From positions 7,027,042-7,091,041 of the forward strand of contig NC_064041.1 of NCBI RefSeq assembly GCF_932526225.1: a stretch of DNA of 64,000 nt. Direction: 5' to 3'. Source of the DNA: Nematostella vectensis (Eukaryota; Cnidaria; Anthozoa; Actiniaria; Edwardsiidae). Below are positions 22,901-36,269 of this stretch, piece after piece. Positions within the stretch are counted from its first letter, which is position 1, and every line of letters starts with the position of its first letter. Position numbers and translations under genes: made by a program. Under the pieces are notes generated by a model. It did no database searches. It was not told the DNA's origin and saw nothing but the letters and a program-made list of their open reading frames with translations.

Positions 22901-25900
22901 TTTAACTTACCCTAAAGGGTGTGGTGAGAGACCAAGGGTACATGGGAAAAAAAGATAATCAGTATTCCAGATTTGGGTAAAATACACTACTTCTATATTT
23001 ATGCATGAAAGGGAACTGTACATAAAGTGATTCTAAGTAGAAATCTGGCTTTGCATTGAAGCCTTCAGAATGAACCAAAATCATATATAATTCTTATTTT
23101 TACAAGCAGAAATGTCATATCCCAATGCTTTAAATCTGACATTTCCCTGACTCCCCCTTTCCTCTGCAAAGAAATGTTGTAATTGCTCAAGTTGTTCAAA
23201 ATTGTACCCTGCCAACCAGGAAGAAAGCTCTGATAGAAGGGTATCAACATTGCTGTGGATCAGGTAAAAATCGAAAACTACAGTATTAATCATGACCAGA
23301 ATTGTTGCTTGATATTATAAGGTTCACTTGCCAGCTATTATGGAAAAGTACATCTCCTAATCATCATCAGAACTTACCTTAAGGTTCATCAATGGTGCGT
23401 CTCTCAGAGGGTCACATGGACTAAACCGTTGCTGCAATGACAATAAAAACATGGATAAAAGTAACACAACGACTGCACACTTTCTATTGTTTGCTTGAGC
23501 ACTCCCCCCTTGGATACTACGACTCAATGTCAACTGAATATGCAATAACGAATGCGGGTGGTCAAATTGTCAACACAAGATTAATTTTCTATTTTCTGTG
23601 TTAAGAAATTGGAAATTACTTTTATAATTTCTTCCAGATACTGTAAGACATCAACTTAATAAAAACCATCTGGGAATTTAGAAATTTGAAGAACTACTTC
23701 CCACCCTTGACAAAATCAATCATAAAAGGATCCTGTTCACGGCATACAACATTGATAAAGAAGTAGGAAATGGATTAATTCAAACCTCAAAGTTAGCTTT
23801 CAGGGTCCTTCTCTGCTTCTTAACCTTGCCCCTCTTGATAAGCTGTGGTTTGTGTGGTGGCTTATGGGGGGTACGGGGATGTGAGGCTGAGTGACAAAAG
23901 AAGACAGAATTTAGATACAGTGCCAGCCTCACAAAAAAGGAAAAAGACAAGTCTCTATCTACATCTAATGTGACTAACCAAGAAATCATAAGTTAAAAGT
24001 ATATGTATTACGATTAATTAGAACTGATAACAGGGGGAATCACAGCAAATTAACTTGAGCACAGGTCTTTTTTTTATATTTATTTAGTTGACCACCATAA
24101 TTATGTGCACTCCCTCAATAAAATTTACTGTAACTCCAGGGCTGTTAAAATGTAATGAAGTAACCAGTGATTGCTAAAGTAGTCAGCTGGGATAGGATTG
24201 ACAGGAATTAAAATAGCTATTCTGTATTCTTCATTTTAAACATCAGACATTATCAACTGTAAAATGGCCAGCAGAGCTCTGACAGTCGTCTACTACTTGT
24301 TATGACAGACTTTAAGGTCTTGGTAAAGGTAAACGACGTGTCCACGGAAAAAAAATATTGTCGCGCCGCAATTTTCACTACATGTACAAACTATATATCA
24401 AATAAGAATGAATTATCTCCAGCAAGTTTTATTTTTGAAATAGCTAATTCCGTGTTTAAGTTTTGAGGCCTCAATATCAAAAGTACAGAGTTTACTCTAG
24501 AGTGTAATGCACCTTCATGTTATTGCGCATGCACTTGCACGTAATTGCATCTCAATGACAAATAGATGATCTACCAAAGGGTGTGAGGACTTTTTGTTAT
24601 TTGACACTGTCAACAAAATATCACAAATCAAAGTTACAACTCTCATTTCTGGTGAAATTTGGACACGAAAAGTGCTATAAAAGCGATCTACAGTCGAAAA
24701 TCGAGAATTTCTCACACACTTTGTGACATGCCATAATTATCTATCAGATAACAAAAATTTGAAAGGGATATCTTAAAACCCATCGTGAGCTTACACCCGA
24801 CAAGCTTGAGTTTTTGCCTTAAAATAATACGCTAGAAATGTCAAAGATTTGGGGTGAATTCACGGTCAACAGGTTAGGAAAACAACATAGGCCCATTTTA
24901 GCAGTCTTAGAATGCGATATACTGTATGGAAAAACAATTGCAAAAATAAAGTTTAAGAACTATTAATACAGGTTTTAAGAAAACCACAAAAACAAAGTGG
25001 TGTCAAATTTACCTTTACCAAGACCTTAACATAGTTTTCCAATTAGCAGTAAAAAAAACAACAAAGGGCTGTGGGGATCAACCCAGAAAGATATTATAAT
25101 AATTGAGTTATATTTTTTTAGTACATTTTCTTTTGTATTGACTGTTTTCCTTTACATACCTGGAGTAGCTCCCAGAGCCTGGCACTTTGCTAGAATTGCC
25201 AGCAAAAAGGTGTTGTGGAAGTGAACTGAAACGAATAGGAAACAAGTTTTAACTATTAAAAAGAATTGAATGTAAAAGAAGGGACCTAAGTCAACCATTA
25301 CATGACTCAGGTCTGACCTTGGAACATGTTAAATTGATGGAAACTGAAAGTGGGAGTTTGCAGAATATTCAAAACGAAAGTAACCATTGCAAGTCGCAAG
25401 CAAGTGGTCATGGACTTCCTGTTATCAAGACATTGCCTTGTTTGTGCATCAAAGTTACAAGCAACTGGGCATGAACTTACTGTTATCAGTACCAAGACAT
25501 TGCCTTGTTCATGCATCAAAGTTACAAGCAACTGGGCATGAACTTACTGTTATCAGTACCAAGACATTGCCTTGCTTGTGCATCAAAGTTACAAGCAACT
25601 GGGCATGAACTTACTGTTATCAGCACCAAGACATTGCCTTGCTTGTGCATCAAAGTTACAAGCAACTGGGCATGAACTTACTGTTATCAGCACCAAGACA
25701 TTGCCTTGCTTGTGCATCAAAGTTACAAGCAACTGGGCATGAACTTACTGTTATCAGTACCAAGACATTGCCTTGTTCGTGCATCAAAGTTACAAGCAAC
25801 TGGGCATGAACTTACTGTTATCAGCACCAAGACATTGCCTTGCTTGTGCATCAAAGTTACAAGCAACTGGGCATGAACTTACTGTTATCAGCACCAAGAC

Positions 25901-28900
25901 ATTGCCTTGCTTGTGCATCAAAGTTACAAGCAACTGGGCATGAACTTACTGTTATCAGTACCAAGACATTGCCTTGTTCGTGCATCAAAGTTACAAGCAA
26001 CTGGGCATGAACTTACTGTTATCAGTACCAAGACATTGCCTTGTTCGTGCATCAAAGTTACAAGCAACTGGGCATGAACTTACTGTTATCAGTACCAAGA
26101 CATTGCCTTGTTCATGCATCAAAGTTACAAGCAACTGGGCATGAACTTACTGTTATCAGTACCAAGACATTGCCTTGCTTGTGCATCAAAGTTACAAGCA
26201 ACTGGGCATGAACTTACTGTTATCAGTACCAAGACATTGCCTTGTTTGTGCAATCAAAGTTACAAGCAACTGGGCATGAACTTACTGTTATCAGTACCAA
26301 GACATTGCCTTGTTTGTGCATCAAAGTTACAAGCAACTGGGCATGAACTTACTGTTATCAGTACCAAGACATTGCCTTGTTCGTGCATCAAAGTTACAAG
26401 CAACTGGGCATGAACTTACTGTTATCAGTACCAAGACATTGCATTGCTTGTGCATCAAAGTTACAAGCAACTGGGCATGAACTTACTGTTATCAGTACCA
26501 AGACATTGCCTTGCTTGTGCATCAAAGTTACAAGCAACTGGGCATGAACTTACTGTTATCAGTACCAAGACATTGCCTTGTTTGTGCAATCAAAGTTACA
26601 AGCAACTGGGCATGAACTTACTGTTATCAGTACCAAGACATTGCCTTGCTTGTGCATCAAAGTTACAAGCAACTGGGCATGAACTTACTGTTATCAGTAC
26701 CAAGACATTGCCTTGCTTGTGCATCAAAGTTACAAGCAACTGGGCATGAACTTACTGTTATCAGTACCAAGACATTGCATTGTTCGTGCATCAAAGTTAC
26801 AAGCAACTGGGCATGAACTTACTGTTATCAGTACCAAGACATTGCATTGTTCGTGCATCAAAGTTACAAGCAACTGGGCATGAACTTACTGTTATCAAGA
26901 CATTGCCTTGTTCGTGCATCAAAGTTACAAGCAACTGGGCATGAACTTACTGTTATCAGTACCAAGACATTGCCTTGTTCGTGCATCAAAGTTACAAGCA
27001 ACTGGGCATGAACTTACTGTTATCAGCACCAAGACATTGCCTTGCTTGTGCATCAAAGTTACAAGCAACTGGGCATGAACTTACTGTTATCAGCACCAAG
27101 ACATTGCCTTGCTTGTGCATCAAAGTTACAAGCAACTGGGCATGAACTTACTGTTATCAGTACCAAGACATTGCCTTGTTCGTGCATCAAAGTTACAAGC
27201 AACTGGGCATGAACTTACTGTTATCAGTACCAAGACATTGCCTTGTTCGTGCATCAAAGTTACAAGCAACTGGGCATGAACTTACTGTTATCAGTACCAA
27301 GACATTGCCTTGTTCGTGCATCAAAGTTACAAGCAACTGGGCATGAACTTACTGTTATCAGTACCAAGACATTGCCTTGCTTGTGCATCAAAGTTACAAG
27401 CAACTGGGCATGAACTTACTGTTATCAGTACCAAGACATTGCCTTGTTTGTGCATCAAAGTTACAAGCAACTGGGCATGAACTTACTGTTATCAGTACCA
27501 AGACATTGCCTTGTTCGTGCATCAAAGTTACAAGCAACTGGGCATGAACTTACTGTTATCAGTACCAAGACATTGCATTGCTTGTGCATCAAAGTTACAA
27601 GCAACTGGGCATGAACTTACTGTTATCAGTACCAAGACATTGCCTTGCTTGTGCATCAAAGTTACAAGCAACTGGGCATGAACTTACTGTTATCAGTACC
27701 AAGACATTGCCTTGTTTGTGCAATCAAAGTTACAAGCAACTGGGCATGAACTTACTGTTATCAGTACCAAGACATTGCCTTGCTTGTGCATCAAAGTTAC
27801 AAGCAACTGGGCATGAACTTACTGTTATCAGTACCAAGACATTGCCTTGCTTGTGCATCAAAGTTACAAGCAACTGGGCATGAACTTACTGTTATCAGTA
27901 CCAAGACATTGCATTGTTCGTGCATCAAAGTTACAAGCAACTGGGCATGAACTTACTGTTATCAGTACCAAGACATTGCATTGTTCGTGCATCAAAGTTA
28001 CAAGCAACTGGGCATGAACTTACTGTTATCAAGACATTGCCTTGTTCGTGCATCAAAGTTACAAGCAACTGGGCATGAACTTACTGTTATCAGTACCAAG
28101 ACATTGCCTTGTTTGTGCATCAAAGTTACAAGCAACTGGGCATGAACTTACTGTTATCAGTACCAAGACATTGCCTTGTTTGTGCAATCAAAGTTACAAG
28201 CAACTGGGCATGAACTTACTGTTATCAGTACCAAGACATTGCCTTGTTCGTGCAATCAAAGTTACAAGCAACTGGGCATGAACTTACTGTTATCAGTACC
28301 AAGACATTACCTTGTTCGTGCAATCAAAGTTACAAGCAACTGGGCATGAACTTACTGTTATCAGTACCAAGACATTGCCTTGTTCGTGCATCAAAGTTAC
28401 AAGCAACTGGGCATGAACTTACTGTTATCAGTACCAAGACATTGCCTTGCTTGTGCATCAAAGTTACAAGCAACTGGTCATGAACTTACTGTTATCAAGA
28501 CATTGCCTTGTTCGTGCAATCAAAGTTATAAGCAACTGGGCATGAACTTACTGTTATCAGTACCAAGACATTACCTTGTTTGTGCATCAAAGTTACAAGC
28601 AACTGGGCATGAACTTACTGTTATCAGTACCAAGACATTGCCTTGTTCGTGCATCAAAGTTACAAGCAACTGGTCATGAACTTACTGTTATCAGTATCAA
28701 GACATTGCCTTGTTCGTGCATCAAAGTTTCAAGCAACTGGTCATTAACTTACTGTTATCAAGACATTGCCTTGTTCGTGCATCAAAGTTACAAGCAACTG
28801 GGCATGAACTTACTGTTATCAGTACCAAGACATTGCCTTGCTTGTGCAATCAAAGTTACAAGCAACTGGGCATGAACTTACTGTTATCAGTACCAAGACA

Positions 28901-31900
28901 TTGCCTTGCTTGTGCATCAAAGTTACAAGCAACTGGGCATGAACTTACTGTTATCAGTACCAAGACATTGCCTTGCTTGTGCATCAAAGTTACAAGCAAC
29001 TGGGCATGAACTTACTGTTATCAAGACATTGCCTTGTTCGTGCATCAAAGTTACAAGCAACTGGGCATGAACTTACTGTTATCAGTACCAAGACATTGCC
29101 TTGTTCGTGCAATCAAAGTTACAAGCAACTGGGCATGAACTTACTGTTATCAGTACCAAGACATTGCCTTGCTTGTGCATCAAAGTTACAAGCAACTGGG
29201 CATGAACTTACTGTTATCAAGACATTGCCTTGTTTGTGCATCAAAGTTACAAGCAACTGGGCATGAACTTACTGTTATCAAGACATTGCCTTGTTTGTGC
29301 ATCAAAGTTACAAGCAACTGGGCATGAACTTACTGTTATCAAGACATTGCCTTGTTCGTGCATCAAAGTTACAAGCAACTGGGCATGAACTTACTGTTAT
29401 CAGTACCAAGACATTGCCTTGTTCGTGCAATCAAAGTTACAAGCAACTGGGCATGAACTTACTGTTATCAGTACCAAGACATTGCCTTGTTCGTGCATCA
29501 AAGTTACAAGCAACTGGGCATGAACTTACTGTTATCAAGACATTGCCTTGTTTGTGCATCAAAGTTACAAGCAACTGGGCATGAACTTACTGTTATCAAG
29601 ACATTGCCTTGTTTGTGCATCAAAGTTACAAGCAACTGGGCATGGACTTACTGTTATCAGTACCAAGACATTGCCTTGTTCGTGCATCAAAGTTACAAGC
29701 AACTGGGCATGAACTTACTGTTATCAGTATCAAGACATTGCCTTGTTCGTGCATCAAAGTTACAAGCAACTGGGCATGAACTTACTGTTATCAGTACCAA
29801 GACATTGCCTTGTTCGTGCATCAAAGTTACAAGCAACTGGTCATGAACTTACTGTTATCAGTATCAAGACATTGCCTTGTTCGTGCATCAAAGTTACAAG
29901 CAACTGGGCATGAACTTACTGTTATCAGTACCAAGACATTGCCTTGCTTGTGCATCAAAGTTACAAGCAACTGGGCATGAACTTACTGTTATCAAGACAT
30001 TGCCTTGTTCGTGCATCAAAGTTACAAGCAACTGGGCATGAACTTACTGTTATCAAGACATTGCCTTGCTTGTGCATCAAAGTTACAAGCAACTGGGCAT
30101 GAACTTACTGTTATCAGTACCAAGACATTGCCTTGTTCGTGCATCAAAGTTACAAGCAACTGGGCATGAACTTACTGTTATCAGTACCAAGACATTGCCT
30201 TGCTTGTGCAATCAAAGTTACAAGCAACTGGGCATGAACTTACTGTTATCAGTACCAAGACATTGCCTTGTTTGTGCATCAAAGTTACAAGCAACTGGGC
30301 ATGAACTTACTGTTATCAGTACCAAGACATTGCCTTGTTCGTGCAATCAAAGTTACAAGCAACTGGGCATGAACTTACTGTTATCAAGACATTGCCTTGT
30401 TCGTGCATCAAAGTTACAAGCAACTGGGCATGAACTTACTGTTATCAGTACCAAGACATTGCCTTGTTCGTGCATCAAAGTTACAAGCAACTGGGCATGA
30501 ACTTACTGTTATCAGTACCAAGACATTGCCTTGCTTGTGCAATCAAAGTTACAAGCAACTGGGCATGAACTTACTGTTATCAGTACCAAGACATTGCCTT
30601 GTTTGTGCATCAAAGTTACAAGCAACTGGGCATGAACTTACTGTTATCAGTACCAAGACATTGCCTTGTTCGTGCAATCAAAGTTACAAGCAACTGGGCA
30701 TGAACTTACTGTTATCAGTACCAAGACATTGCCTTGTTCGTGCATCAAAGTTACAAGCAACTGGGCATGAACTTACTGTTATCAAGACATTGCCTTGTTT
30801 GTGCATCAAAGTTACAAGCAACTGGGCATGAACTTACTGTTATCAGTACCAAGACATTGCATTGCTTGTGCATCAAAGTTACAAGCAACTGGGCATGAAC
30901 TTACTGTTATCAGTACCAAGACATTGCCTTGTTCATGCATCAAAGTTACAAGCAACTGGGCATGAACTTACTGTTATCAGTACCAAGACATTGCCTTGTT
31001 TGTGCATCAAAGTTACAAGCAACTGGGCATGAACTTACTGTTATCAGTACCAAGACATTGCCTTGTTCATGCATCAAAGTTACAAGCAACTGGGCATGAA
31101 CTTACTGTTATCAGTACCAAGACATTGCCTTGTTCGTGCAATCAAAGTTACAAGCAACTGGGCATGAACTTACTGTTATCAAGACATTGCCTTGCTTGTG
31201 CATCAAAGTTACAAGCAACTGGGCATGAACTTACTGTTGTCAGTACCAAGACATTGCCTTGCTTGTGCATCAAAGTTACAAGCAACTGGGCATGAACTTA
31301 CTGTTATCAAGACATTGCCTTGCTTGTGCATCAAAGTTACAAGCAACTGGGCATGAACTTACTGTTATCAGTACCAAGACATTGCCTTGTTCGTGCATCA
31401 AAGTTACAAGCAACTGGGCATGAACTTACTGTTATCAAGACATTGCCTTGCTTGTGCATCAAAGTTACAAGCAACTGGGCATGAACTTACTGTTATCAGT
31501 ACCAAGACATTGCCTTGTTCGTGCATCAAAGTTACAAGCAACTGGGCATGAACTTACTGTTATCAGTACCAAGACATTGCCTTGCTTGTGCAATCAAAGT
31601 TACAAGCAACTGGGCATGAACTTACTGTTATCAGTACCAAGACATTGCCTTGTTTGTGCATCAAAGTTACAAGCAACTGGGCATGAACTTACTGTTATCA
31701 GTACCAAGACATTGCCTTGTTCGTGCAATCAAAGTTACAAGCAACTGGGCATGAACTTACTGTTATCAGTACCAAGACATTGCCTTGCTTGTGCATCAAA
31801 GTTACAAGCAACTGGGCATGAACTTACTGTTATCAAGACATTGCCTTGTTCGTGCATCAAAGTTACAAGCAACTGGGCATGAACTTACTGTTATCAAGAC

Positions 31901-34900
31901 ATTGCCTTGCTTGTGCATCAAAGTTACAAGCAACTGGGCATGAACTTACTGTTATCAGTACCAAGACATTGCCTTGTTCGTGCATCAAAGTTACAAGCAA
32001 CTGGGCATGAACTTACTGTTATCAGTACCAAGACATTGCCTTGCTTGTGCAATCAAAGTTACAAGCAACTGGGCATGAACTTACTGTTATCAGTACCAAG
32101 ACATTGCCTTGTTTGTGCATCAAAGTTACAAGCAACTGGGCATGAACTTACTGTTATCAAGACATTGCCTTGCTTGTGCATCAAAGTTACAAGCAACTGG
32201 GCATGAACTTACTGTTATCAGTACCAAGACATTGCCTTGCTTGTGCAATCAAAGTTACAAGCAACTGGGCATGAACTTACTGTTATCAGTACCAAGACAT
32301 TGCCTTGTTCGTGCAATCAAAGTTACAAGCAACTGGGCATGAACTTACTGTTATCAAGACATTGCCTTGCTTGTGCATCAAAGTTACAAGCAACTGGGCA
32401 TGAACTTACTGTTATCAGTACCAAGACATTGCCTTGCTTGTGCATCAAAGTTACAAGCAACTGGGCATGAACTTACTGTTATCAAGACATTGCCTTGCTT
32501 GTGCATCAAAGTTACAAGCAACTGGGCATGAACTTACTGTTATCAGTACCAAGACATTGCCTTGTTCGTGCATCAAAGTTACAAGCAACTGGGCATGAAC
32601 TTACTGTTATCAAGACATTGCCTTGCTTGTGCATCAAAGTTACAAGCAACTGGGCATGAACTTACTGTTATCAGTACCAAGACATTGCCTTGTTCGTGCA
32701 TCAAAGTTACAAGCAACTGGGCATGAACTTACTGTTATCAGTACCAAGACATTGCCTTGCTTGTGCAATCAAAGTTACAAGCAACTGGGCATGAACTTAC
32801 TGTTATCAGTACCAAGACATTGCCTTGTTTGTGCATCAAAGTTACAAGCAACTGGGCATGAACTTACTGTTATCAGTACCAAGACATTGCCTTGTTCGTG
32901 CAATCAAAGTTACAAGCAACTGGGCATGAACTTACTGTTATCAGTACCAAGACATTGCCTTGTTCGTGCATCAAAGTTACAAGCAACTGGGCATGAACTT
33001 ACTGTTATCAAGACATTGCCTTGTTTGTGCATCAAAGTTACAAGCAACTGGGCATGAACTTACTGTTATCAAGACATTGCCTTGTTTGTGCATCAAAGTT
33101 ACAAGCAACTGGGCATGAACTTACTGTTATCAAGACATTGCCTTGTTTGTGCATCAAAGTTACAAGCAACTGGGCATGGACTTACTGTTATCAGTACCAA
33201 GACATTGCCTTGTTTGTGCATCAAAGTTACAAGCAACTGGGCATGAACTTACTGTTATCAGTATCAAGACATTGCCTTGTTCGTGCATCAAAGTTACAAG
33301 CAACTGGGCATGAACTTACTGTTATCAGTACCAAGACATTGCCTTGTTCGTGCATCAAAGTTACAAGCAACTGGTCATGAACTTACTGTTATCAGTATCA
33401 AGACATTGCCTTGTTCGTGCATCAAAGTTACAAGCAACTGGGCATGAACTTACTGTTATCAGTACCAAGACATTGCCTTGCTTGTGCATCAAAGTTACAA
33501 GCAACTGGGCATGAACTTACTGTTATCAGTACCAAGACATTGCATTGCTTGTGCAATCAAAGTTACAAGCAACTGGGCATGAACTTACTGTTATCAGTAT
33601 CAAGACATTGCCTTGTTCGTGCATCAAAGTTACAAGCAACTGGGCATGAACTTACTGTTATCAGTACCAAGACATTGCCTTGTTTGTGCATCAAAGTTAC
33701 AAGCAACTGGGCATGAACTTACTGTTATCAGTACCAAGACATTGCCTTGTTTGTGCATCAAAGTTACAAGCAACTGGGCATGAACTTACTGTTATCAGTA
33801 CCAAGACATTGCCTTGCTTGTGCATCAAAGTTACAAGCAACTGGGCATGAACTTACTGTTATCAGTACCAAGACATTGCCTTGTTCGTGCATCAAAGTTA
33901 CAAGCAACTGGGCATGAACTTACTGTTATCAGTACCAAGACATTGCCTTGCTTGTGCATCAAAGTTACAAGCAACTGGGCATGAACTTACTGTTATCAGT
34001 ACCAAGACATTGCCTTGCTTGTGCATCAAAGTCATCTTTGCCAATCTAGACAATCAAAGGTAATTCATAGGTTTTAAAAATCTTTTTGGTAAGTTAAAAT
34101 AAACCAGATTCTGTTTCTGAATTAGCTTCATTCCTATTGACAATAGGCTATTCCAGCTACATACTGTATCGGCATGTGTGTACACTTCAAATGGAATCCT
34201 ACATCAACTATCACCATGCAACATACGCTTTGTTTGGTGCAAGATTTAAAAGGAGCATGCTACATTCTGGTTTTTATTCTAATGTGCGCGCAAGATTATA
34301 GCTGAAATGGCCTATTACCACAATTAAAAATTAAAGCTGCCTGTACATGCAAGACGATAATGAATTGTGTGTTGCGATCAGGGTAAAATTCCTATAATAA
34401 CCTAGATTTGTATCATAATCAACAATCATAAAAACTTTAGGGAATAATGATTGCTCCACTTAAAACTGAATAATTTTATTTCAAATGCAATTTGACACTA
34501 TTTAATTAATGGAGTTTATACATTCATATATCAAACTAAATTGCCAGATAGTAAAAAAAAATAACTTAGCTATTCTGTTTCATCGATGATGTACACCATT
34601 ATTTGATGTATTATTCTATTAGTAAAAGGATAAGTTTGTACTCCCAGAATAGCTATTGCTCTTTAACAAGTAAGTACAGTAACTTAAGTAAGTATCGTCA
34701 ATTTTAGTAATCTACCAAGCTGTAAGAACCAAACAAACTGAGTAAATCACAGTACCCGTTGCTTCAAACACCTAAGGGGATAACCAGTCATTAAATCCGT
34801 CAATGAGGCTTGTTAGTGGTATAAAAATTGAGTAATAAATGCCTCAGGTCAAGAAATGACTAGATGTTTAATTTATCAAGCGAACAAAATCAGCCAGGAC

Positions 34901-35083
34901 ATACCTTTTGTTTATACCATAATTTCATGAGGTTCCAGTACCTGAAATTGATAAAGCATTTACTGTCTAGTACATAACACGTCGCTCTTTTATGACAGAG
35001 TCTAAATAATTTACGTACGTTTGTGAACTCTCTCCTAAGGCCTCCATTAATTGCCTTCGAGCGGACGTCAAATCGGTCGCCAT
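19963..35083 (-). CDS. TADA1: Transcriptional adapter 1 (SAGA complex subunit)
   Basis: Exons found by splice borders, phase and family match: 35083-35019, 34941-34905, 34045-33991, 25225-25160, 23886-23786, 23431-23378, 22605-22451, 21991-21831, 21300-21144, 20133-19963. Recognisable blocks in order are [91 protein letters not shown] and [20 protein letters not shown]. These align along the whole length of animal TADA1 (SAGA-Tad1 family), a nuclear, histone-fold-bearing scaffold of the SAGA acetyltransferase coactivator. The product would be about 340-347 residues, near the usual size. One joint is unresolved: exons 23431-23378 and 22605-22451 need an extra piece of 3n+1 nt, perhaps a 22-nt microexon at 23229-23208 (SFLPGWQ). 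Intron 3 carries the 8.6-kb exon-derived tandem array. The start is ATG at 35083, reading [18 protein letters not shown]. Confidence 0.93.
25396..34032. repeat. 8.6-kb minisatellite built from TADA1 exon 3 and its splice donor
   Basis: About 130 head-to-tail units of 67 bp. A frequent 61-bp variant lacks AGTACC, and a 68-bp variant has an extra A in GTGCAATCAAAG. Read on the minus strand, each unit holds the last 40 nt of TADA1 exon 3 (TTTGATGCACAAGCAAGGCA ... GGTACTGATAACA), the donor GTAAGT and about 21 further intron bases. The genuine exon 3 (34045-33991) forms the upper end of the array; only its first 15 nt are unique. The lower-end unit (around 25400-25440) is degenerate and has lost the donor (GGAAGT). 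Larger blocks are themselves duplicated: 26444-26749 recurs at 27578-27883 (offset 1134), and 29487-29846 recurs at 33021-33380. Each unit has an in-frame TAA shortly after the donor, so it does not encode a protein repeat. Confidence 0.97.
34046..34904. other. TADA1 intron 2
   Basis: AT-rich intron between the exons ending at 34905 and beginning at 34045. No other feature was seen. Confidence 0.6.
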
Positions 35084-35989
35084 CTTGAAATCTGTGCATT
35101 ATCCCATAAGGCTTTGCGCTATTATGACAACTGCTGACCCAATGTACTGTAAGCACACAAAACGCGCGTTGCCAGTGGCCTCCCCTAAATACTAAATATA
35201 AGCGACTCCCCCGAATCACAATAAACGACTCGCCTTAGAGAAAAAAAATATAAATAAGCGTCCCCCCGAGTAAGCGTCTAAATTTGTCCCTCAAATGAAG
35301 AGGGGGACGCTCACGTCCCGCTCAATAAGCCGCTTTCTGGCCCCGGTCACTCAAACTAGCAGGGTTGCATTTAGTGCTTCTTGATTGGTTATTGCCTTGC
35401 GGACAGGTGACGTGATTGGAAACCATTTCAGTGCTGGCTATTGAAAGCACTTCACGAATTTAAAATAGCGAAGGCCAGAAGGCCATTTAGGTGATGGAAA
35501 CTTTCGGAACAGTTCGAATAATATTGAAATCTAAAGTAACCAAAGCAGTATTACTATTAAAGTTGTCTTGAACTTAGGAAAGTAGCGCAAACGTTAAAAA
35601 ATAGTTTTTATCTAGGCATAAAACAGGTTTTGTAATAAGAACCTCTACTGCCCGGAAATGAAGCTCGCGTTATATACATAATGGTCCATGGTTCTCCTTG
35701 GAAAATGCCAAATATACGTAAATAATTTAAAAGGATAAATTTTTGTTGTAGAGAAAAGGGCATATAAAAGACATAATTGCAGTTAAACAGAAAAGATACT
35801 TTAGAAACACATGAGTCTCGTGTTTGTGTTTGTATACACTTTCACCAGTTATACTGCTGCGGGTCCCCTGTGGTATTGTTTGTTATCACTGTCACTGAGG
35901 GTGGTCACTGACGAGGGTTATTTGCATCCGTCCCCTGTGGTTTTTTCCGTCCCGGCGATTCAGGTTATTCAGGCGTGTTCACAGGATTG
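35084..35989. other. Upstream region of TADA1
   Basis: Should contain the TADA1 promoter and 5' leader. A CAAGATGGCGACC context surrounds the start codon. No TATA box or divergent gene was recognised. Confidence 0.4.
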
Positions 35990-36123
35990 GAAAAGGGAGG
36001 GCAGTCTTAGGTATCATATGGAAAAAGCATAGTATTTGAAGATTCCTTAATAAGAAATTACTCACTTTTTGGCCACCAAGGGGGTGCGCGCGCACCCTGC
36101 GCACCCCCCTGTGTACGCGCCTG
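35990..36123. mobile_element. GCGCGTAC family repeat, copy 1
   Basis: Contains ATCATATGGAAAAAGCATAG, ACTTTTTGGCCACCAAGGGG and GTGTACGCGCCTG. Copy 2 (36270-36370) and 55326-55490 share these phrases; the last opens with CAGGCGCGTACCAAG, the complementary end. Confidence 0.6.
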
Positions 36124-36269
36124 TTATTGTAATGTAACTAAAAGAGACGAAACTTCGGTTTAGTTTCCTTACCCGAGACTAACATCAGCCAGCATCAATG
36201 GCACCAACCCGCTCTCTTAACCGCCAGTAGAAAAAAAATGCATTCGCTGAGGAAGGATGCGCAGTAATA

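Noticed and set aside
23065-23293. Minus-strand frame [20 protein letters not shown] as a TADA1 exon
   Set aside because: It has no counterpart in TADA1, and neither a direct join nor its 60-nt candidate exon (after the CTTTGCAG acceptor) corrects the phase; only the 22-nt piece inside it does.
25396-34032. CRISPR-like array
   Set aside because: Units abut with no unique spacers, and the context is an animal intron.
25387-34063. Many plus-strand open frames of 60-144 residues with the [20 protein letters not shown] pattern
   Set aside because: They arise because the 67-bp unit (3n+1) cycles through frames. The repeat is explained by TADA1 exon 3 and its donor on the other strand, and the frames stop at every GCATGA in one phase.
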